DNA of 64,000 nucleotides from Hypomyces perniciosus (Eukaryota; Ascomycota; Sordariomycetes; Hypocreales; Hypocreaceae): NCBI GenBank assembly GCA_008477525.1, contig SPDT01000010.1:2604001-2668000 (forward strand), given 5' to 3'. Numbering within the stretch: position 1 is the stretch's first letter; the number at the start of each line of letters is the position of its first letter. This document shows, piece by piece, positions 51,975 through 62,400 of the stretch. The notes beneath the pieces were generated by a model that was not told where the DNA came from, did not search any database, and saw only the letters and a program-made list of their open reading frames with translations. Both the position numbers and the translations under genes were made by a program.

Positions 51975-52280
51975 ATCTAGCTCAGCTTCTTCTGTCGTGT
52001 TGATGTTGAGTCTTGTCGCTGAAGCAGACTAACCTCATTTGTACATACAATGGTGTGCCTGCGGAAAGCTGGGGTATGTTACCACGGGGACCGGGTAATA
52101 TTCGGGGCAGTCTTTTGCGGACGACTTCTGTGAATCTAGAACATGGAGCAGGCGGGTAGAGGCATCGGCAGCAGGCATAGCTGAGGGCAATCTATATACA
52201 ACGCCTAAATGCCATAGCCTGGGACGGCGGCGGTAGAATATTCTTCGGATAGCGGCAGGAGTATATGCATCAAGGGGATA
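51975..52280 (-). pseudogene. 5' segment of the split reading frame
   Basis: Minus reading from about 52280 is open through residues such as YYPLDAYTPAAIRRIFYRRR and LLHVLDSQKSSAKDCPEYYP to HHCMY. Two close stops follow (TGA and TAG near 52035) and the same frame resumes as SASATRLNINTTEEAELDK across the Gypsy-2 target duplication into 44351. Upstream limits are unclear. No family was recognised. Continuity of frame across the duplication supports a former gene rather than chance. Confidence 0.45.
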
Positions 52281-52487
52281 ATATCCTCATACTGGGGGTA
52301 ACGGAACATGCTTCATAGGATTTATTGCTGTAGTCGTGGATCACGCCACCATAGTTAAATATTGACATTATCTCCAAAGACTGTTAAATCCATAATGTCA
52401 TCATTTCCTATTGAAGAGAGGGCAACAAACTCAGGGGGTTCGGATTATGCCTAAATTTACATGCTCATGCGTTGCTGGAAAAACCAG
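52281..52487. other. Short intergenic stretch
   Basis: Normal-composition DNA between the divergent remnants (split frame on minus, FunK1 on plus). No feature was recognised. Confidence 0.4.
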
Positions 52488-52680
52488 TTACGTAGTCAGC
52501 TTGTTCACATCACGAAGATAGGGCGCCAGAATTCCACTCAATTGCCCCATGTGCTCTCTGTGTTCATTGGATTCTCTTCCAGCCATTTTATCATAGAAAC
52601 AGAACGCCGCGCGTTCTGTTTCACCTCACGTCAGATCACAGGTTCCCTTGCATACACATTTTTGCTTATTCCAACAACTA
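52488..52680. repeat. Segment paralogous to 22.7-23.2 kb
   Basis: Shared words with the 22.7-23.2 kb island are 'cacatcac', 'atagggcgc', 'ccactcaa', 'ttttat.atag' and 'attccaacaa', in the same order and strand. It is 150 bp upstream of the FunK1 homology. A 122-codon plus frame (52461-52829) runs through it but has no recognised domain, and the frame of FunK1 is different. Confidence 0.55.
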
Positions 52681-52825
52681 GACCGACGTTATCAGACATG
52701 CGTACGGGACCCAAACTGCTACCAGTGCCGTTTCTGCTTCAAAGTCTGACTCTGCTCTACGAAATCTTTCCGTCATACGCAAGCTCCCCTCCAGTTCAAG
52801 CACTAGCACTTTACGCACCGACCTC

Positions 52826-54060
52826 TTGAGACTCGTATCCGCTGTCGCTTCCGATGACTTCGATATCGACTAGGTTAAACCTCTTCTGAATGCAGCACTT
52901 GCCGACACTCTCGATGACACGCGTATCTGGAATCAGGTGTGAATCGCGGTCGCCGAAGCCACACCACCTCCCCAACAGTACGACTCCTCCACATCCAACC
53001 ATCAGTTGAAAGAGGATTTCAGATATAGCTGGTCGCATATCCTTGTACCTGGCGAGCTTAAAAGTTACCCGTCCGCAGATAGTGCGTCGGTTGCATGGAT
53101 TGATCTTGCAACGCTGCGGGGTGGGAAAGGGGGGTGGCTTGCTGCTCAAGATACCCGTCGCTTTGCCTTGGGTTTTACGCTGCGCGGAACGCTTATGAGA
53201 ATACACTTCTTGGGTTCCTCTGGATACGCGAGGAAAAGCTTGGATATGGCCCAGCCATAGTCACATCGTGAAGCGAGCGGTATATTGAGATTGAACGAAG
53301 CAGCCACAGAGAGTACATTATTATTAATGAAGTAATAAAGCGAGCGCGCTGTATTGCCGGCCAGGCAATAATATATTAGAGAGCCTATTACAAGAATGAT
53401 TCGAGTATAATAATTGCTATTACAGACTTATGCCAATATACTAAGCAAGTTAAGTAAGGTGAATTACTCTATAAAGCGACTAAGAAAGGAGTAATTAATA
53501 TAGCGCGGTACTATTATTATAAGACTGTTCTTCTCGTTAATGCTAATAATAATATTGTAATTAATATCCGCAAAGGACTAGACGTCTTAAAGGCTAATAA
53601 TTGTTAACTTAATTGCTTAACGCTAATATTAAGTGTAAATATAGTTAATATTTACTATATAGGTTAAAGCTGCAGTATTAGTGTAAAGCAACTATCTAGC
53701 GAAATTAATACTGCTTTACCGCTAAGTAAACAATCCTTTTCAGTATCTTTAATAAAGGTCAGTATTGGCGCACTAATAAATTAAATATATCAGCGTCTTA
53801 TTTTTCCTAACTATAAGAAGGTAATTTACTAAGCAAGCTCCTATATAGCTCTGCTTGCCGCGTTTAAGGCTTATATTAACAGACAAGAATCCTTATACAG
53901 GGCTAGCTTTTTCTGCAGACATCTCAATTAATAATGTAATGATAAATAAAGATAAAGATAATACCTCCTATCTAGCTTTCTTGATTGACCTTGACTTTGC
54001 TATAACAGAGTAACGAGAAGGCACCTCCGGGGTAAAAGGAAAGACTGGTACAAGGCATTT
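52826..54060 (+). pseudogene. FunK1 fungal-type protein kinase pseudogene
   Basis: Three blocks of a FunK1 kinase (PF17667 type) are readable in order. The first, 52826-52980, reads LVSAVASDDFDID, stop, VKPLLNAALADTLDDTRIW, then an AEATPPPQQ motif after a TGA. The second, 53006-53260, reads SHILVPGELKSYPSAD, then AAQDTRRFALGFTLRGTLMR. The third, 53317-54060, in other frames, reads EVIKRARCIAGQA, GELLYKATKKGVINIARYY, NIRKGLDVLKANN, INNVMINKDKDN and AFLIDLDFAITE (the DLD catalytic/metal-binding area), then GKTGTR. In-frame stops, at least two frame changes and a deletion of about 100 residues between blocks 1 and 2 make it dead. The third block is AT-biased, suggesting partial RIP. It ends where a LINE fragment starts. 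Antisense frames here are shadows. Confidence 0.85.
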
Positions 54061-54081
54061 ATAGCCATTAGGCTTTATTAA

Positions 54082-54755
54082 GTAGGCCTCTAACTATTAA
54101 TGTATTGTCGAGGAAAATGTATACTTTACTGATTCTGGGGTTATCGTTTGTAAGTTCGGCTGCTGTTAATTGCTTAGGCGGCTTATATAGCTTCTGTATT
54201 GAATACTTTTGCGTTAGCGAGGGGTCTGAAGCTCTTGTAGCCTCTCGCCCTGCAGTATACAGCAGTTCCCTAACCTGACCTGCTGCTGAGTTAAGAGCTA
54301 TCTAAGTATACTGCGACTGCTGTGGCTGGAAGTGAGTTTATTAGTTCAAGGTGTTTTTGTATAGCCGTTTCCTTTCTTAATGCTTTGAAGTTTAGTCCTG
54401 CTTCGATGAAGCGGGGTTTCTTGGCGAGAAGGGTGGGTCTGATGGACTGACCAGCCGGCTGTTCTCTATAAGTGTATTAGGAGTATGTATATATATGGTC
54501 AGACTATCGATCCTGTTAGCTAGAGGGTGGGCACGGTCGAGGCCTGCGAGGCGCGCCGAGCTCCTGAGCTTTGCCTGTGTGAGAGCCGTGAGCGCGGGCA
54601 GGATGCCGGACTCTCTGTGTAGCATCGGGATAGGGGCGGTTTTCCATACCGGGACGACAGCGCGAGTAGCTGTCTTAAAGGCCCCGTCCAGCTTTACTGC
54701 AAGGTTATTTACGCCAGTGCTTATAAACCTACCTGGGTTAGCTTAAGATTCCTTT
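54082..54755 (-). mobile_element. Internal LINE fragment (LINE-5), little mutated
   Basis: It aligns with LINE-2 from about 38541 to 39215 ('aggcctctaactattaatgt' against 'aggcctttaactattaatat'). Reading minus, 54625-54392 is open: MLHRESGILPALTALTQAKL, then RLAGLDRAHPLANRI, the segment between reverse transcriptase and RNase H in Tad1/I elements. Both the LINE 3' end and 5' end are missing, so it did not arrive here by ordinary 3'-anchored insertion; a deletion or rearrangement joined it to the FunK1 remnant. Composition is near normal. Confidence 0.8.
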
Positions 54756-55960
54756 TTTAGGCTATTTTCTCTAAAAAGCCTATTAGCAGTTAAGTAGTAG
54801 GGCAGAATTCTGCAGGGCACCCGACCATGTTTTTCGCTATTATAGCCTATTATAGCTCTATAGTATATCTTAAGATAGTTAGCCATTAAAGGTTTATAAG
54901 ACAGCTATTATATAGGTCTTATATTAAATTTGTTAAAATAATAAGGTTATACTAACCCTTATTTATATATAGCTTTTAGGAAACTATATATAATATAGTA
55001 ATAAAGAAACAACTAAGAGTTTACTAGGTAAACAATAAAATAAACAATTAAATTATATTTAATCTAATAGCTAAAAAGCTATAGAATATCTAGTAATATA
55101 TAGCTATATTATAAAAGTAATTATAGAATAATATTTTATCTTTTATAATTGTCTTTTAACTTAATAATAGGTATATAGTAGTAGAATTAGGTTTATAGTC
55201 GCATTCCTATTTTCTGCAAAATTCATTTATATATAAAATCGCTTAAATTGACCAATAGCTATATAAACAGGAAACTATTTTAGTTAGATTTCTTATAATG
55301 CCTAATAATAATAATAATAATATCCTATTAATATCCTATAGCAAAAGGCTACTAATCCTAGTAAAGTAAAAGGATATACTATACTAGGTTTAATTATAGT
55401 ATTACGAATAAATATATAAGCTCCCTTGTATACTATTTTATTGCCTTGAAGGGTATAGTCTTTTAGCTTTACTCCTATCAGTAGGTTAAAGAGCTGCAAG
55501 AATCTTGTATAGTATATTAAATAACTAAGGTTAACCTTAGTTTAAAGAGCTAGCCTTTATCTGCTTATAGGCAACTGAAACAGTAAGCCGCGAGTAAATC
55601 CTTTAAAAAATACAAAAATAATAATATAAAGGAAAGAATTAAGTAACTAGAATTAAATATAGTTAAGCTTTTTAGCGGTGCAGGTATATTTTAGTAAAAG
55701 AGCCTAAAACCTATATTACTTAAAGGAAAAAGTTATAGCTAGACTTTAATAAATAAAAGGTTAGTTTATAAATTAAAGGAGTTAATCCCTATTATTATAT
55801 TTTAGTAATTTTCCTGCAATAAAAGATCTAGTTATATACTGTCTTTTTACTATAGCTGCAGATTATTAATATATTTTTATCCTAGAAGCGCTTATAATAC
55901 TGCGCAAAGTCTTTATGCTAGGACCTAATAGCTAGTAAATAGTAAAGTTCTCTTTATAAG
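54756..55960. other. AT-rich unclassified block
   Basis: Moderately RIPped sequence with GC islands (for example near 54810 and 55590). A 65-codon minus frame (55302-55499) is AT-driven and not considered real. The short run 'taataataataataataat' near 55300 is simple sequence. It may belong to the element whose LTR remnant starts at 55961. Confidence 0.4.
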
Positions 55961-56060
55961 TGTAGCAGAGCGCATTACAGCTATATGGAGTATAGAAGGA
56001 TAGGAAACGAAGCCTAATTCTATGAAAGAGAATATACTGTAGTGGCCTCGCTATATATAC
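55961..56060 (-). repeat. RIPped LTR remnant related to the solo LTR at 37.2 kb
   Basis: On the minus strand this reads 'tatatatagcgaggccacta', 'tattctctttcatagaatta', 'ggcttcgttt' and ends 'gcgctctgctaca', matching the 3' half of 37170-37432 ('tatatatagcgaggccatta ... cgcgctccgccaca'). The 5' half is not recognisable. It is either the edge of a truncated element or a partial solo LTR. Confidence 0.65.
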
Positions 56061-56099
56061 ATATATTCCTAGTTATTATAATATACTACTATAAATCCC

Positions 56100-59000
56100 T
56101 TTAATTTATATAAGCTATTAGCTTTTATACTATAAAAACATTATAAAATAATTAATATATAGCTTTACTATAATTCTTTAATTTCAGTAAAATTATAAAA
56201 ATTAAAGTATTAAAATCAAATATTAGTAAAGTTAAACTTCTTTAGCCTATATTTAATATAAAAATTAAATAAAGCTAGTTTATTAAAAGCCTTTATTTAC
56301 TAATATAAAAGCTTTTATTTATTTATAAAGTAATAGTAGTTAAGATAGTTTATTATGACCTAAATCTCCATACTTATATAAGTTAAATAATATCTTTATA
56401 TTTAAAAAGCCTTTGTAATAATATAAAATTTAATATTAAAAGTATAACAATATAGTTTAAACCTATTTAGCTTTTTTAATATATATACTATAAAGTATTA
56501 AAGATCTCGCTAATATTAAGCTAATACTGCTTTAATTATATAGTTTAATATATCTATTTTTATATAAATTAACGCCTTTAAGTTATAATATATTAAAGTA
56601 AGTCTCTTTAAAAACTTTCCTTTAAACTATTAAAAAGCTTTAAAAGCGCTAGGCTTTAGCTATAAAAAACCTTCTTATTTCCTATAAGTAAAATCTATTA
56701 AAAGTATTATAATTTTACTGTAATTTTTAATAAAGTAATAGTAAAACTTTATAAATTTTAGAAATATAAAGATATTATATATACTTTTAAATATTAATTA
56801 TTTAATAATAGCTTAAATATATAACGATTGTATTTTAATTTTATTAAATATAATAATATATTTAAAGAAACGTATTAAAGTAATATAAAAAGTATATTTA
56901 TTAATATTAATATATAGCTTTATATTTTATAACTTTTTAAAAACCTAGCGAATATATTATATATACTTTTTAAAAGTATAGCTATAAATTAATATATTAT
57001 TAAAGTATATAATATAAATAAAATTAAGTAGACTTTATAGTGTATTATTAATATTTTATTAATAGGTTACAGGGGAATTTATAAAGCTAAATAGTATAAT
57101 ATTATACTTAAAATATCTATATTAGCAGTAAAATATTATCTTTTACTTATCTTTTTTATAAATAAATATCTAATAATATATATCTTTTAAATTAAGTTTA
57201 ATGAAAATTTTAATATATAAAAGTTTATTAAGAATTTTAAAGATTAATTGTAAGAAAGCGCGGTTTTTGCAAATTATTTTATTTAAAGTATAGAAATTAA
57301 TATATATTTACAGTTTACTGCCTTTCTTTAATATAAAGATTATAGGGGCACCTGTATAACTAATAGACTGCTAAATCTATATATTTTATAATACTCTTTT
57401 TAAATATTTATAAAAAGCTTCTAGCTCTTTAAATACTAGGTTATAAATAAGATTGTATAAAAGTATTTTTTTATCTTTTAATTTAATAGTATACTATTAA
57501 TTTATTAATATATTAATAGCTTTTTTTACAGAAAAGATATTAATAAAATTATAATATATAAAACGCAATTTTAAATATAAAGCTGACTTATTGTCTTTTA
57601 AAGAAATAGCTTTATGTAAGTTAAAAAATAATAAGTGTTTTAAAGCTTTTAATATAATTTTCAGCTTCTTTTTAGTTATTCATATAAAAACTATTTAAGC
57701 GTTTTTAATAGTTTATTATAGCTGCTTTTTAAAGGCTATTAAAGTAATAAAATCCATAGTTAAAAGATAATTCTATCGATTATACTTTTATAAAAGGGTA
57801 AAATTAACTTTTTAAAATTAAAGTTATTTTAAAATAAAGTGTTTTAGGCTATTAGCGATAATATAATAAAGTAGCTATTTCTTGTTTACTCTTTAATTAT
57901 TAATTATTTTTATAAGTATATCTATATAGCTATAAATTATAGTAGAAATACTTAAAAAAATAATAGTAAACTTAAAAGCTAATAATAGACTTTTTAATAA
58001 AGTAATATTTATTATTATACTTTATATAATTAAAAGCTTAATAGGAAGTTTTATAGTAAAGGCTATTATATTTTGAATAAATTATTAAGCTAAAGAAGTT
58101 TCTTTATTCTTTAAACCTTTAAATACTTTAGTTATTATATTTTTTAAAGTATTAGCAGTATAATCTTAATATAATCCCTATTAATTAATAAATCTAGTCT
58201 TTTTATATTTTGTTAAAAATTTTAATTTTAATTAAAAGCTATTTATATTATTAATATAGCTGTATATAAAAGTTTTAATAATTATATTAATATAAATTAA
58301 CTTTTATTAAATTATAAAATTTTTATAATAAATTATTTACCTATTTATTATAAAAGAAAGGTATTATAAGAATATATAAATTTTAAGCTATAAAGGGGTT
58401 ATTTTAAAAAATTTACTTTTAATAATCTTAAATTAAAAAAAAATAATTAAAGATTCTATTTAATAGTTTAATATAGGCGAAAGATTTATAGAATTGCTTT
58501 ATAATATTTAATTAAACTATTATAATTATTATCTTTAAATTATTAATAAAGTTTATTTTAAATAATTAATTTAGCAGATTTGCCTTTTTCTTCAAAATAG
58601 TTAATTTATTATTATTAAATATCTTTTTTTCAATAGGAAGTAATATAAGTAACTTTATAAACCGTTTAAAAAAAAAGATATTAAAGGATAATTTAAACTG
58701 CCTTTTAATAATAGTAAAAAAAGTCTATAATTCTATTTAAAACTTTCCTTTATAATAAAAAGCTTAAATTTATATTTTACTTTAATTGCTTTTATAAAGT
58801 TATTTTAAACTAGTAGTATATAATAAATTAATTATAGGCAATAAACCTTTAATTTCTAGGAGTTTAAAAAAAAGGTTTTCCTTTTAAAGAAAAGTATTTA
58901 AATATTTCCTTTTTAAATATATTTACTGCTTATCTTTTATTTACTAAATATAAGCATTAAATTCTTTTTTCATAAATAACATACTATCTAAAAGGCCTAA

Positions 59001-59412
59001 TTAATAATTTAAAAAAGTAATTTTATTTAACGGTCTTTATATTTAAAATACAGGCTTTTTATTAAAGGTAAATTAATTATTTGCCGCTAAAGGGATTTTT
59101 AACTTTAATAGTCTTTTTAATTTTATTAAGAATAATAAAAGACTAATATATTAAAGACTTTTTTTAAGGCAGATTAATTAGGTAAAGGGCTATAACTTTA
59201 AAGAAAAGTAAAGGAGGTTAAAGAGTAATTATTTAAAAGAGAAATAGGTGCTAATAAGCAGATAATAAGCTAGAAACTAATAATTAAACGTAATAGTAGT
59301 AGTTTAATAGTCTTTAAAGTTCTATATCTTTAGGGACTATAGTTACTTTTATATATACATTCCGGCCTATGTAATATTATAAGAGCTCCGGAGCTTCCAG
59401 TCTCCTAACACT
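56100..59412 (-). mobile_element. RIPped Gypsy element on the minus strand (Gypsy-4), 3'-truncated
   Basis: Minus-strand reading at about 57420-56960 gives GAPIIFILKKGSK, LNKIICKNR, IKLNLKDIYY and YIIYFNNILIYSYT: a Ty3/Gypsy reverse transcriptase with YLDDILIYS decayed. About 56870-56640 continues with YINIKKYTFY and the NFYR region. About 56600-56160 gives RNase H pieces including VIINYLNYYYF (compare VITDHKNLEYF). Integrase is absent, so the 3' end is lost near 56.1 kb. The right edge TGTTAGGAGACTGGAAGCTC at 59412 (minus) with a TATATAAA about 60 bases on looks like the start of the 5' LTR. Confidence 0.75.
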
Positions 59413-62400
59413 TTAATATAAAAAGCTAAAGAAAAGAGTAACGTTTTAATAATATTATATTACAAAATATAATAAAATATTAAAATAGCCTATAAACCTA
59501 ATAGCTTTATCAATATAACAGATTATTATTAATAACAGATTATTAATTCTAAATATTATAAATAGTAAATTACTATTTATTTATACTATATTATTCCTTA
59601 CGCATTTACTAATAATTATATTAACCTTTATTAAATTTAGCTATTTATTATAAGGTTTTATAGAGTAGTATTTTCTTTAAAAGTCTTAAATCTTAATAAT
59701 ACAATTCCTTAAATTAAGAAGCTTTATTTTAACTAATAGTAAAGTAATAATATAGCTTATTAAACATATAATCTTAAATATAAAAATTAAGGAATATAAA
59801 AAGCTATATATATTTTTTATTATTAATCTTTTAAATTAATACTCTTTTATTTTTAAAATAGTATAGCTATAGTAATATAATCTTAATATTAACTAGCCTA
59901 TATTCATAGTTACTTTTAATTTATAATATTATTTAATATAAATTATTGCCTTTAAACCTATACTATATTAATAATTCCTAGCTTAGTATTTATTTTATAT
60001 AATATTAATATCCTAGGTAAACCTTTAAAGTTAATACTTTATATTATTAGTAAAAAATAATAAAATATATTAAAAAAGATTAAAAAAAAAAGTTAAAAAG
60101 AAAATTAAATTTTAAGCTTATATTAACAATATATTAACAGAAATAATACCTTAATTAAGAGAAAGGGATTTATATATTAACGTTATATTAATATTTAAGC
60201 ACAATTACTACTATATTTATTAATTTAATAACTACAAAAAACTAAAAATTAAAGTATAGATAATATTAAATAAACCTTTAATATTACTTTTAAGAATACT
60301 TATAGTTAATAGCTGTTAATATTAATATTAATATAACCTAATATAACTCTTTAAGCTAAATATATTAATATTTAATAAGCCTATAATCATAATGCTATAT
60401 AAATAACCTAACCTAATAAATATTGAAATATCGACTATAATATTATTTATTTAATTATATAAAGACTTATCTGCTTAATATATAAAATTAAGTTAAATAA
60501 ATTTAATAGAAAATATATAAAAGTAGAAATATAAAATATATTAACTATTAAAGCTTAATAAAAATACCTTTATAAATGTATTATAAAGATAAAGTAGCTT
60601 TATAACAGTATAAGTATTATTCTTTATAGCTTTTTATAATTTCTTTATATAAGGCTATATTAGAAAGTACCTTTAAGGGATATTAAAGTCTAATATTAAT
60701 AAGTTTATAGAAGTAAAGCCAGAATTAATAAAAAATAATATTTAAAAGAAACTTTTTAATTAACTATAAAATAAAGTTATTAGTTTCTTTTTATAATTAG
60801 TAAATAAACTTCCTTTTAAAAGATTATAAAACTATAAAATTAAGCGTTTATTAAAAAAGGAACTATTATATTAAAAAAACTTTAAATTATAAGAAAATAG
60901 CTAAATACAAACCTAGTTAAAAGATTCATGAAAGAGTTTGAAGTAAAATACACTACCCTTTTACTTTTTACTATAAAACTTAAAAGAGGCATCTGCATTT
61001 ATTTAAACTATTAAGGCTTTAATAATATTACTATAAAGAATCACTACCTATTGCCGCTACTTTAAGAGATATTAAATCCTTTATATAATATTAAATTCTA
61101 TAGTAAACTAAATATAATAGCTGCCTTTAATAAATTTAAGATTATAGAGGGATATGAATAAAAGATAGTATTTATAACCTGGTTTAGGTTATTTAAAACT
61201 TTTATTATCCCTTTAGTCTTTATAATACTTTAGCCTCTTTTTACTACTATATTAATTATGTTTTATATAATTTACTTAATAAGATTTATATAGTTTACTT
61301 TCATAACATTTTAGTTTACTTAACTATATAAGAAGATATTAATAATATATATAAAAGGTTATAGAGAAATTCATTAACATAGGTCTTTAAATTAATATTA
61401 AAAAATGCAAATTTAAAATAATAAAAATAAAATATGTTGGCTTAATTATTGTAAATAATCGTATTAATATAGACTTTAAGAAAGTAGCCGCGATTATAAA
61501 CTAAAAGAGACTATTAAACTTTTATACACTTTAATATTTTTTAAACTTTATAAATCTCTATTGCCAATTTATTAAAGACTTTTTTAATATCTATAAACCT
61601 TTAAATAGCCTTTTAAAAAACGATATACTATAAAATTAAATAAAACTTTATACTACTACATTTAATGATTTTAAAACCTAGTTTATAACTGCTTTAATCT
61701 TTACCTTTTTTAATTATAATAAAAAGATAGTTTTAGAAATAGATGCCTTAAATTAGGTATTTAGTGGTATTTTCTTTTAGTATAATAAAAACAGTATTTT
61801 AGAATTATGAAAGTATTAAATTAAAGATAAATCTATTAATTTAAATTCTTATCTTAATATAATTTCTAGCTTATTTACTAGCTTAAATTAAAAGCAGTCA
61901 AGCTTAATATATTACGTAAAGACTTTTAAAGTATTTTTATAAAGTTAAATTAAAATAATAATTAATTAAAAGAAAAAGCTTTACTTTTAAAAAGCTACTT
62001 TAATCCCTATATTTATACTAATATTATAAAAAGTATAAATAATAAAAACCTATTTACTATAAGAACTAGCATTTTAATCTTAAACTTAAAAATATCGATT
62101 GATAGAATAATTAATAAAGCTTATAAAATATTAAATATAGTAAATATTATAATATAAATGCTTTAAAATTTAATTATTTAATAACAGCTTAAAAGCATTT
62201 AAAGTAATTTAAAGGTAATAATATAAAACTTTTAAATCTATAGTAATTAAATATATTACTAGAAATAACTTTTCTATTTATTAATAAATAAAGTAAAGAT
62301 ATAAGTTATATATTAAATATACTTTTTTAAATTAAAGGGATACTTAAAATAAACAAAAACGCTAAACCTCTTTAACTATATATCCTAATAGCTGTAAATG

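Noticed and set aside
52811..53206. 131-codon minus-strand open frame
   Set aside because: It is antisense to the FunK1 homology; motifs are on plus.
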